Notes: generated by a model from the letters alone, not told the origin. 8,136 nt of DNA from Patescibacteria group bacterium (GCA_018818755.1 JAHIRL010000099.1:1-8136), one strand, 5' to 3'. Positions 1 through 5,692 are shown, numbered from the stretch's first letter. Made by a program: numbers and translations.

Positions 1-63
1 AAATATGGGTGGAGGCTTGCGGAGGTACGGAGCAAGCCGTAACCGCATACGCAGTGTTATATG
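1..63 (-). repeat. Partial attC-like site (R'' side), truncated by window edge
   Basis: On the + strand this is the 3' half of a palindromic site: GGCTTGC (14-20) pairs with GCAAGCC (32-38), followed by gtaa, CCGCATACGCA (43-53), a GT spacer and GTTATATG (56-63). It aligns with the 3' half of the complete site at 2113-2236. Both share AATATGGG before the hairpin, an AACCG-type block after it, and the ending GCAGTGTTATRTG. The intervening hairpin arms differ but still pair. The matching outer arm should lie to the left of the window. Confidence 0.6.
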
Positions 64-132
64 ATGTACATGTTTTCCTTTAATTTCTGAAAGAAATTGC
101 TCTTACAAAAGAAAGATCCGATTTTGTTTTTC
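56..132. repeat. Terminal inverted repeat, left arm of the OLD cassette
   Basis: This arm is an inverted copy of 2049-2120. It has three parts. The outer block 56-81 matches the other arm at 23 of 26 positions. A hairpin follows at 82-98, with AATTTCT pairing with AGAAATT around a GAA loop. The inner block 99-132 shares GCTCTTA and CCGATTTTGTTTTTC with the other arm. The hairpin fills exactly the gap between the two conserved blocks, but its sequence is unrelated to the hairpin at the same place in the other arm (TGGGGC/GCCCCA). It overlaps the R'' box of the partial attC-like site. Confidence 0.8.
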
Positions 133-133
133 C

Positions 134-185
134 GTTTTGGGCGAAGGGCAGAGGGGATAAAGGGGTGAATGCCCGAGCCCAAAAC
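134..185 (-). other. Strong hairpin just downstream of the OLD gene
   Basis: GTTTTGGGC (134-142) pairs perfectly with GCCCAAAAC (177-185), and inside it GGGCA (146-150) pairs with TGCCC (170-174), leaving a 19-nt loop. It begins 3 nt past the stop codon of the OLD gene, where a terminator or a 3' stabilising stem would be expected. No T-tract follows it on the - strand, so it is not a standard intrinsic terminator. It could instead be a further folded part of the cassette end. Confidence 0.55.
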
Positions 186-188
186 ACC

Positions 189-1964
189 TTATTTCAATAA
201 CTCTTTTACAAGATCAAAGATTGGCTTGAAGTTATCAAAATTTTCTTTGTCAAAATCCTTCACTTTATTTGAGAATGTTTCCTTTTTTGAATCCTTAATT
301 TTCTTAACTTTTCCGCTTCCAGCTAGTGTGATTTCTTCTGTGTAACCATTTAATAATAAATCTGGGAAAAGTAACTCGATTGTGAGATAGGATTTGCCGT
401 ATGTAGCATCCGCATAATTTGTTCTGAACTCCGGTACTGGTAACAAAAACACATATCCATTTTCTTGATTATGTTTGATTGTTAGTCCTTTCTTTTTATC
501 TAATTCGGTTTGAGTATATTGACTACTTCCTTTTTTACCGTTTTTAAGACCTTTCCAGTTTTCAAAGCCATCATCAAAGTCTAGCATGCCAATGAATTTT
601 TTTGATGGATAGTTCCTAAATATATCACCTCTTGCGAAAGTGTTACCTAAAAAATGACGGTCAAAAGCGTCTACTATTTTGAATGGTAGAGTGTTATTTG
701 GATATAATTTTTTCCAACTTTCTTCTAAGATTGTTTTATCCGTTTTGCCTTCAACAAAGAGAATTGGAAGTTCTGTGTCGTCTTCAATTTGACTTTGGAG
801 TTTCTCGAAATCCGAAAGCCATTTGTCTTTTGCTTCCTGCCATTCTTTGTATTCGTTCGCTATAGATGAGTGTAATTCTAGTATTCCAAGCTCTTCGTTA
901 ATTTTTTGAGTATCTGAAGGGGCAAATAAATTAAGTTGTGTCTCATCTTTAATTAGAGAAATTAGAGAGTTAACATTTTTATTATCTTTATAGACTCTAT
1001 ACTTTGATACATTTTCTCCGCGCAATGTCGTGAAATGAAATGAGTGTGTTGAAACGAAGATTTGTGAATTTTTTGCAAATATATCTTTGAAATCGTTTGC
1101 CATTTGTGAACAGAGTGAATACTCAGTTGAATTTTCTGGCTCATCAAAGCCCCAAATAAAAATGCCTCTTGAGTTCTTGGCAATATAGTCAAGTATTGTG
1201 GGGATGTATCTCATTTGAATACCGTCTCCCCGTAATTTTAAGGGGATGCTAAATTGTCCGCTTTCAGTATCTATAAAGAAGCTTTTAAAAAAATCTTGGA
1301 ATTCGGATGGTATTCTTATTCCTGACTTGATCCCTGATATTTTTTCAAAGTCTTTACTGATCTTCTCTGTAAAACTTTTGGATTCTTCATTAATTTTCTC
1401 TAATTGGTTACTAATTTTGGCATTCTTCTTGTTTTTTGAAAGAATTAACTCTTGTAATAGGCTGAGCAGGTTTTCAAAAATTTGGGGTGATCTAACTGCG
1501 GGAATATACTCATAATGTATGCTGTTTATAAATCTTGATAGTGCTTGTTTAGCTGTTTTTTCAGTTTTGGCATTTGTAGTACCCTTTTTAAATTTTGATA
1601 TGACATTTTCTGTAGTTGATAGTAAATTTCCGTCCCTATCCCAAGTTTTTTCAACATAAAATTTTCTTGGTAGGTTTTTGTGACCGGACGGTGCACAAAA
1701 TGATATTTTAATAGCGATAACCTGTCTTCCTTTAATAGATTTTTTTCTTACATCATCTAGCCGTTCTTTTGAAAATTCCTCATCGAACACTAATTTTTGC
1801 TGAAAATTTGTTTGTTCATTGAAAAATAGGTTCAATGCTTTTAACACGTTAGATTTTCCAGAATCGTTTGCTCCTGAAAAGATATTTACTTCCTCAATTT
1901 TAGAGATGGTTTGTTCTTTTAATGATCGGAAGTATCGAATTTTAATTTTGTCTATAACTTTCAT
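189..1964 (-). CDS. OLD-family ATP-dependent endonuclease (AAA ATPase plus TOPRIM)
   Basis: A 591-aa protein with an N-terminal ABC/SMC-like ATPase and a C-terminal TOPRIM nuclease, the architecture of OLD (overcoming lysogenization defect) proteins. Visible motifs are Walker A GANDSGKSN (31-39), an ABC-signature-like KLRGDGIQ (243-250), Walker B FIWGFDEPE (269-277) and the switch histidine motif STHS (305-308). The TOPRIM domain shows LFVEGKTD (402-409, acidic residue E405) and the acidic motif GMLDFDDG (459-466). The coiled-coil-like stretch around 165-215 fits the dimerising insertion of such ATPases. The family cuts or nicks DNA and several members protect against phages. No UvrD-like helicase partner (GajB) is next to it, so a stand-alone OLD type is more likely than Gabija. 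The start is ATG with no visible ribosome binding site. The family call is secure; a defence role is inferred from the family and its cassette context. Confidence 0.9.
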   Translation of the reverse strand: MKVIDKIKIRYFRSLKEQTISKIEEVNIFSGANDSGKSNVLKALNLFFNEQTNFQQKLVFDEEFSKERLDDVRKKSIKGRQVIAIKISFCAPSGHKNLPRKFYVEKTWDRDGNLLSTTENVISKFKKGTTNAKTEKTAKQALSRFINSIHYEYIPAVRSPQIFENLLSLLQELILSKNKKNAKISNQLEKINEESKSFTEKISKDFEKISGIKSGIRIPSEFQDFFKSFFIDTESGQFSIPLKLRGDGIQMRYIPTILDYIAKNSRGIFIWGFDEPENSTEYSLCSQMANDFKDIFAKNSQIFVSTHSFHFTTLRGENVSKYRVYKDNKNVNSLISLIKDETQLNLFAPSDTQKINEELGILELHSSIANEYKEWQEAKDKWLSDFEKLQSQIEDDTELPILFVEGKTDKTILEESWKKLYPNNTLPFKIVDAFDRHFLGNTFARGDIFRNYPSKKFIGMLDFDDGFENWKGLKNGKKGSSQYTQTELDKKKGLTIKHNQENGYVFLLPVPEFRTNYADATYGKSYLTIELLFPDLLLNGYTEEITLAGSGKVKKIKDSKKETFSNKVKDFDKENFDNFKPIFDLVKELLK

Positions 1965-2000
1965 GTTGTTATCTTACTCTGTTGATTTTCTAAAATAAAT

Positions 2001-2025
2001 GTTTTCGTAGCGGAGCGAAGAAAAC
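2001..2025. other. Small hairpin upstream of the OLD gene
   Basis: GTTTTC (2001-2006) pairs with GAAAAC (2020-2025) around a 13-nt loop. It lies between the right terminal repeat and the OLD start codon, so it would be in the 5' leader of any transcript entering from the right. It mirrors the hairpin at 134-185 on the other side of the gene, which is also bounded by GTTTT and AAAAC. No function can be assigned. Confidence 0.35.
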
Positions 2026-2048
2026 TCCATATTTCCCCTTATAAAAAA

Positions 2049-2120
2049 GAAAAACAAAATCGGTTTCTTTTTAAGAGCTGGGGCGATAGCCCCAAAAGGA
2101 AAAAATGTATTTCATATAAC
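2049..2120. repeat. Terminal inverted repeat, right arm of the OLD cassette
   Basis: This is the partner of 56-132. The outer block is 2095-2120 (ending CATATAAC), the hairpin 2079-2094 has TGGGGC pairing with GCCCCA around a GATA loop, and the inner block is 2049-2078 (containing GAAAAACAAAATCGG). The outer and inner blocks are near-copies of the left arm in inverted orientation, while the hairpin stem is G/C-rich here and A/T-rich on the left. Structure is therefore kept where sequence is not. It overlaps the R' box of the attC-like site at 2113-2236. Confidence 0.8.
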
Positions 2121-2236
2121 GTTCCTGCATAGCCGATGTTCGCTGGCTGTATAATATCGCACGAAGTGCGGTACAGCCAGCGAATATGGGAGAGGGCTTT
2201 TGTAAAAAGCCCGAACCGGCTATGCAGTGTTATGTG
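2113..2236 (-). repeat. Complete attC-like recombination site between the two cassettes
   Basis: This is a 124-bp imperfect palindrome. Outer boxes CATATAAC (2113-2120) and GTTATGTG (2229-2236) face each other. TGCATAGCCG (2126-2135) pairs perfectly with CGGCTATGCA (2217-2226). The unpaired spacers between box and stem are 5 nt on one side and 2 nt on the other. Inside, TTCGCTGGCTGTA (2139-2151) pairs perfectly with TACAGCCAGCGAA (2172-2184) and is capped by CGCAC/GTGCG with a GAA loop. A second branch GGGCTTTT/AAAAGCCC (2194-2212) has a GTA loop. Size, R and L boxes, unequal spacers and internal branching fit integron attC sites. The R boxes deviate at one base from RYYYAAC/GTTRRRY. It lies 3' of the 100-aa gene and 5' of the OLD gene in their reading direction. 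Confidence 0.65.
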
Positions 2237-2290
2237 CTGTAATCAAAAGCTATATCGCCGATAGGCGATATAATATTTTCGGCAATTTGC
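2229..2290. repeat. Terminal inverted repeat, left arm of the first cassette
   Basis: This is an inverted copy of 2664-2722. The outer block 2229-2250 matches at 20 of 22 positions (GTTATGTGC, then TAATCAAAAGC). A 9-bp perfect hairpin TATATCGCC/GGCGATATA with a GATA loop fills 2251-2272. The inner block ATATTTTCGGCAATTTGC (2273-2290) is identical in both arms. The arm ends 10 nt before the stop codon side of the 100-aa gene and would be transcribed as its 3' untranslated region. Confidence 0.85.
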
Positions 2291-2300
2291 GAACGTAAAA

Positions 2301-2603
2301 TTATCTATTCAGCTCGAGCAAATCTTGTAGAGAGATGTTTACAAAATCTGTTGAGTCGTTTGGATTTACAGCGAGTAGTGCTGGGTTTGGATCATCCCCA
2401 CCAATGTCTCCATCAACACCTGAAGGAACTATTGCAATTCTCCAGCCTTGATGAGTTTCCCACTGCTGAGAGCGTGGATTAAATTTTTTGATGGTTGCAG
2501 TTTCATTTTGTCTGAAACCATGTGATTCAAACAATGCTCGAGCTGCTTCGCTCTTGCGTTGTGATTCGGCTTCATCTGGGAAGCCACCTTCTCGTGGACG
2601 CAT
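2301..2603 (-). CDS. Hypothetical cassette protein, 100 aa
   Basis: I do not recognise this protein. From the ATG at 2603 it is 100 residues, soluble-looking and acidic toward the C-terminus. It has a charged N-terminal half (FPDEAESQRKSEAARALFES), a basic stretch IKKFNPRSQQW, the block GWRIAIVPSGVDGDIGGDDP and an ending LQDLLELNR. The frame stays open upstream to a TTG at 2684, but that would begin inside the terminal inverted repeat and add a hydrophobic run (FIVKLLVLILTTTI), so the ATG is preferred. A membrane-anchored longer form from an internal GTG or TTG cannot be excluded. No ribosome binding site is visible. It is the first cassette after the recombinase junction, where integron promoters drive expression most strongly. 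Function is unknown. Confidence 0.6.
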   Translation of the reverse strand: MRPREGGFPDEAESQRKSEAARALFESHGFRQNETATIKKFNPRSQQWETHQGWRIAIVPSGVDGDIGGDDPNPALLAVNPNDSTDFVNISLQDLLELNR

Positions 2604-2663
2604 AATAGTTGTTGTTAAGATTAACACTAATAGTTTAACAATAAATTCGTAATTTTGCAAGTA

Positions 2664-2722
2664 GCAAATTGCCGAAAATATCAAAAATCTCTGATTTTTG
2701 GCTTTTGATTATGGCACATAAC
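2664..2722. repeat. Terminal inverted repeat, right arm of the first cassette
   Basis: This is the partner of 2229-2290. The inner block GCAAATTGCCGAAAATAT (2664-2681) is a perfect inverted match. The hairpin CAAAAATC/GATTTTTG with a TCT loop fills 2682-2700. The outer block 2701-2722 ends in GCACATAAC. As in the other cassette, the hairpin occupies precisely the interval between the conserved blocks but shares no sequence with its counterpart. Confidence 0.85.
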
Positions 2723-2828
2723 TACATTTTAAACGTAGCTTTTTAGAAATATTTTAAGAAAACTTTAAGAAAAGTTAATATCTTTCGTATATGGTTTAGC
2801 TCCTTTTTATTATTTGATCAATAGAATT
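2722..2828. other. Junction between recombinase and first cassette: candidate attI region
   Basis: This 107-nt stretch has no gene. It starts at the GTTATGTG box (- strand) that would be the attI/cassette crossover. Within it are a short dyad CTAC (2722-2725)/GTAG (2735-2738) and an 11-bp tandem repeat, TTTAAGAAAAC (2753-2763) and TTTAAGAAAAG (2764-2774). attI sites of known integrons carry direct repeats bound by the integrase, so these are candidates for that role. The position is the main argument; the sequence does not match any attI I know. Confidence 0.35.
2751..2778 (-). promoter_or_regulatory. Possible cassette promoter (Pc-like) facing the array
   Basis: On the - strand, TTAACT (2773-2778) is followed after 16 nt by TAAAAT (2751-2756), a plausible -35/-10 pair that would transcribe into the first cassette. 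Integrons usually have such a promoter near attI. The region is A/T-rich, so chance matches are likely, and the elements overlap the 11-bp tandem repeat. Confidence 0.3.
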
Positions 2829-3638
2829 ATGGAAGATTTTTTGGAGAAAACTGAGATGGAATTGCGGCTTCGAAATTATAGTCCGAGGACTGTGAAGGCT
2901 TATATCCCTTGCTTGAGGGAATATTTAAAAACTTGTGCAAATCCGTCGAAGTTGGATATGGCTAATGTTAGGAAATTTCTTTTGGAGAAACAAAAAAACG
3001 GTTATAGTCCGCAAACTATCAACCTTTACCTGAATGCTTTGAAGTTTTTCTACCAAAATATTATAAAATCGCGGCGAAAAATTGATTTAAAGTTTGCGAA
3101 GAAGACGCAAAAGTTGCCGGTGGTTCTGTCTCGTGGGGAGATTTCGAGGATTTTGAATAATATCAAAAACCTAAAACACAGGCTTATAGTTGCGCTTGCT
3201 TATGGTGCTGGATTGCGAGTTGGTGAGGTTATCAATCTGAAAATAAAGGATTTGGATCTTGAAAATTTCTTTATTCATATTAAGCATGCGAAGGGTGGAA
3301 AGGATCGGATTACGATTTTTCCGAAAAAACTGAGTATTGATATTCGTGAATTTGTTTTGGGGAAAAATCCAAATGCTTATGTTTTCGAGAGTGAGAGGGG
3401 AGGGAATCTTACGGTGCGGAGCGCTCAAAAGATTTTCGAGGCTGCTCTCAAGCCTGCCCGTATTTACAAAGACGCTAGTTTTCACTCTTTGCGTCATAGT
3501 TTTGCGACTCATCTTTTGGAAAATGGGATTGATATTCGTTATGTGCAAGGTTTGTTGGGGCACAGCAGCATAAGAACTACGCAAATGTATACGAAGATTA
3601 CGACTTTGGGCATTAGGCAGATTGATAGTCCCTTGTAG
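2829..3638 (+). CDS. Tyrosine recombinase (XerC/D-like, candidate cassette integrase)
   Basis: A 269-aa site-specific recombinase with both normal parts: an N-terminal SAM-like DNA-binding domain (about 1-85, with RNYSPRTVKAY) and a C-terminal catalytic domain. The full catalytic set is visible: R130 in GAGLRVGE, K155 in HAKGGKDR, H219 and R222 in HSLRHSFATHLL, H245 in LLGHSS, and nucleophile Y254 in QMYTKI. The ending IDSPL recalls the RSPL ending of IntI proteins. The segment between K155 and H219 is only 64 residues, so the extra helix-bearing insertion that defines IntI and helps it grip attC is absent. The ATG at 2829 is chosen over a TTG at 2814; neither has a Shine-Dalgarno. It is transcribed away from the cassettes, as intI usually is. 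It could be the cassette integrase or an ordinary Xer/phage-type recombinase. Confidence 0.9.
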   Translation: MEDFLEKTEMELRLRNYSPRTVKAYIPCLREYLKTCANPSKLDMANVRKFLLEKQKNGYSPQTINLYLNALKFFYQNIIKSRRKIDLKFAKKTQKLPVVLSRGEISRILNNIKNLKHRLIVALAYGAGLRVGEVINLKIKDLDLENFFIHIKHAKGGKDRITIFPKKLSIDIREFVLGKNPNAYVFESERGGNLTVRSAQKIFEAALKPARIYKDASFHSLRHSFATHLLENGIDIRYVQGLLGHSSIRTTQMYTKITTLGIRQIDSPL

Positions 3639-3642
3639 ATAT

Positions 3643-3674
3643 AAAAAACGCCCCATATTCTGAGGCGTTTTTTT
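3643..3674. terminator. Bidirectional intrinsic terminator between recombinase gene and dnaK
   Basis: AAAAAACGCC (3643-3652) pairs with GGCGTTTTTT (3664-3673) around an 11-nt loop, with a run of seven T on the + strand and six T on the - strand. It lies 4 nt after the recombinase stop and 18 nt after the dnaK stop (in dnaK's direction), so it can end both convergent transcripts. Confidence 0.85.
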
Positions 3675-3692
3675 GGTGTTTTTCTGTATTTT

Positions 3693-5639
3693 CTATTTTT
3701 TATCTTCTTCCTTCTTCTCATCTTCATCTACAACTTCCGCCTCCACAGCCTCATCTTTTTTCTCGCCATCATTCTCTTCGCCTTCGGTTTTTACCGTTAC
3801 GCCGTCGTCATCTGCACCTTCTGCTGGTGCGCCTTGTTTATATAACTCGGCTCCCACTTTTTGAATCTCTGTTGAGAGTTCTTCGGTGGCTTTTTCTATG
3901 TCTTCGTTACTGGCGTCTTTGTCTTCGAGGATCTTTTTTAGGGCTTCTTTCTTTTCGTCGACTGGTTTTTTGAGGTCATCGGAGACTTTGTCGCCGGCGT
4001 CTTTAATGGTTTTTTCTGTTTGGGCGATTAGGGATTCGGCTTTGTTGCGGACTTCGATGGCTTCTTTCTTTTTCTTGTCTTCTTCGGCGTGTTCTTCGGC
4101 TTCTTTTTTCATCTTTTCGATGTCTTCGTCGCTCATGTTGGAGCTGCCCTGGATTGTGATGTGTTGCTCTTTGCCGGTTCCTTTGTCTGCGGCTTTTACA
4201 TTTAGGATTCCGTTGGAGTCGAGGTCGAAAGTTACTTCTACCTGAGGTACTCCGCGAGGGGCTGGGGCAATTCCATCCAAAATGAATCTTCCCAGGGATT
4301 TGTTGTCTGCTGCCATTGGGCGTTCACCCTGAGAGACATGCACCTCAACTGATGGTTGATTGTCTGCGGCTGTTGAGAAGATCTGGGATTTTGATGTTGG
4401 GACAGCACTGTTTCTTTCGATCAAAACTGTGTTTACTCCTCCCAAAGTTTCGATACCTAGAGACAATGGAGTTACATCTACCAAGAGAATGTCTTTTACA
4501 TCGCTATCTCCGGAAAGGATTCCTCCTTGGATGGCTGCACCTTGCGCTACAACTTCGTCCGGGTTGATTCCCATGTGCGGGTCTTTTCCAAAAATTTCTT
4601 TAACTTTTTCTTGAACAGCCGGGATGCGGGTTGATCCTCCCACTAGGATTACTTCGTCGATATCACTTTCGAAAATCTTAGAATCCTTCATACATTTGCG
4701 GCATGGCTCAACTGTTTTTTCTATTAGATCCGCTACTAGGTCTTCAAATTTTGCGCGGGAAAGTTTCTTTTCGAAGTGCTTTGGTCCGCTGGAGTCTGAA
4801 GTTAGGTAGGGGAGTGAGATAGTTGTTTCGTGGGTTGATGATAGTTCTTTTTTGGCTTTTTCCGCAGCTTCTTTAACTCTTTGCAGAGCCATTTTGTCTG
4901 CGGATACATCTACGCCGATTTCTTTTTTTGCTTCTTCGATGATCCATTTCATTACTTCCTGATCAAGGTCGTCACCTCCAAGCTGAGTGTCTCCGTTGGT
5001 GGCTTTAACTTGGAAAACTCCTTCTCCTAGCTCCAGGATGGAGATGTCGAAAGTTCCTCCACCAAAATCGAATACTGCTACTTTTTTGTCTCCACTTCTT
5101 TTGTCTATTCCGTAGGCAAGAGCGGCGGCTGTTGGCTCGTTGATGATTCTTTTAACATCTAGTCCGGCAATTTTTCCGGCGTCTTTTGTGGCTTGTCTTT
5201 GAGAATCGTTGAAGTAGGCCGGAACTGTGATTACGGCTTCTTTTACTTCGTAGCCAAGATATTTTTCGGCGTCTGCTTTAAGTTTTTGTAAAACCATCGC
5301 AGAGATTTCTGCCGGTCTTTTTTGCTTTCCATCCAACATAATCTCCACTTCTCCGCCTTTTCCTTTTTCACATTTGAAGGAAACTTTTTCGATATCTTTT
5401 TTTGATTCGCTGTATTGGCGGCCGATGAATCTTTTTGACGAATAAATGGTGTTGTCTGGGTTTGTGGTGGCTTGGTTTCGGGCAAGCGTACCAACTAGTC
5501 TTTCACCATCTTTGATGGCTACAACTGATGGGGTGGTGTTGTTCCCCTCAGCATTTGGTAGGACTTTGGCGTCTCCACCTTCCATAACAGATACGCATGA
5601 ATTGGTTGTACCTAAGTCAATTCCGATAATTTTAGACAT
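3693..5639 (-). CDS. dnaK: Molecular chaperone DnaK (Hsp70)
   Basis: A 648-aa ATP-driven chaperone of the cytoplasm that binds exposed hydrophobic peptides and cycles with DnaJ and GrpE. Visible parts are the ATP phosphate-1 loop GIDLGTTNS (6-14), K69 in the SSKR segment, phosphate-2 DFGGGTFDIS (191-200), adenosine motif ILVGGSTRIP (331-340), interdomain linker VKDILLVDVTPLSLG (381-395), the substrate-binding beta domain to about 500, and the helical lid. It ends in a long acidic/lysine-rich tail (about 605-648, ending EEDKK) that differs from the Escherichia coli tail. The frame is open to 5699, but that start would lie inside the CIRCE operator. The ATG at 5639, giving MSKIIGIDLGTT, matches the family. 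It follows grpE but has its own promoter. dnaJ is not in the window; the convergent neighbour is the recombinase. Confidence 0.98.
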   Translation of the reverse strand: MSKIIGIDLGTTNSCVSVMEGGDAKVLPNAEGNNTTPSVVAIKDGERLVGTLARNQATTNPDNTIYSSKRFIGRQYSESKKDIEKVSFKCEKGKGGEVEIMLDGKQKRPAEISAMVLQKLKADAEKYLGYEVKEAVITVPAYFNDSQRQATKDAGKIAGLDVKRIINEPTAAALAYGIDKRSGDKKVAVFDFGGGTFDISILELGEGVFQVKATNGDTQLGGDDLDQEVMKWIIEEAKKEIGVDVSADKMALQRVKEAAEKAKKELSSTHETTISLPYLTSDSSGPKHFEKKLSRAKFEDLVADLIEKTVEPCRKCMKDSKIFESDIDEVILVGGSTRIPAVQEKVKEIFGKDPHMGINPDEVVAQGAAIQGGILSGDSDVKDILLVDVTPLSLGIETLGGVNTVLIERNSAVPTSKSQIFSTAADNQPSVEVHVSQGERPMAADNKSLGRFILDGIAPAPRGVPQVEVTFDLDSNGILNVKAADKGTGKEQHITIQGSSNMSDEDIEKMKKEAEEHAEEDKKKKEAIEVRNKAESLIAQTEKTIKDAGDKVSDDLKKPVDEKKEALKKILEDKDASNEDIEKATEELSTEIQKVGAELYKQGAPAEGADDDGVTVKTEGEENDGEKKDEAVEAEVVDEDEKKEEDKK

Positions 5640-5692
5640 AATAATTTGGGTTAAATTTTTTGCTATTTTCGGCATATTTCGATATATGTCGA

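Larger units (their letters stand above)
1..2119 (-). mobile_element. Second cassette, carrying the OLD nuclease (partial at left edge)
   Basis: Read on the - strand, this unit starts inside the GTTATATG box at 2113-2120, contains the OLD-family gene, and ends in an attC-like palindrome of which only the R''-side part (1-63) is in the window. Its two ends are long inverted repeats of each other (56-132 and 2049-2120). The cassette is visibly more A/T-rich than the heat-shock genes, in keeping with separate origin. The boundary assumes cleavage between G and TT of the R' box, as in known integrons; this is inferred, not observed. Confidence 0.5.
2120..2721 (-). mobile_element. First cassette, carrying the 100-aa gene (602 bp)
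   Basis: Taking G^TT cleavage at the two R'-type boxes, this unit runs from the junction near the recombinase to the end of the attC-like site. It holds one short gene on the - strand followed by its attC-like palindrome. Its two ends (2229-2290 and 2664-2722) are inverted repeats. If the unit were circularised, GCACATAAC would face GTTATGTGC, and the palindrome would extend into both arms. A cassette of about 600 bp with one promoterless gene is typical of integrons. Confidence 0.5.
1..3638 (-). mobile_element. Integron-like cassette array with adjacent tyrosine recombinase (left end cut)
   Basis: On the - strand the order is: divergent tyrosine recombinase, a 107-nt junction, a 100-aa gene, a complete attC-like palindrome, an OLD-family gene, and a partial attC-like palindrome running off the left edge. 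Both cassette genes point away from the recombinase and each palindrome lies 3' of its gene, which is the canonical integron layout. The cassette boundaries are GTTATRTG boxes, one base off the R' consensus GTTRRRY. What is seen is the repeats and the layout. What is inferred is that the recombinase moves these cassettes. The alternative is two independent elements with terminal inverted repeats that happen to sit beside an unrelated Xer-like gene. Confidence 0.6.

Noticed and set aside
56..2120. Classical transposon with terminal inverted repeats carrying the OLD gene
   Set aside because: The inverted repeats are real, but there is no transposase inside, no clear target-site duplication, and the unit ends coincide with the R-type boxes of attC-like palindromes. 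I keep it as the main alternative, not the preferred reading.
1..2800. CRISPR array
   Set aside because: The repeats are inverted, few, of unequal length and flank genes; there are no regularly spaced direct repeats with spacers.
2814..2828. TTG start for the recombinase, adding MINRI
   Set aside because: The ATG at 2829 begins the usual recombinase N-terminus and neither start has a ribosome binding site, so the ATG is preferred.
3171..3656. 161-aa open frame opposite the recombinase gene
   Set aside because: It is antisense to a clear recombinase with all catalytic residues and has no family features; it is a shadow frame.
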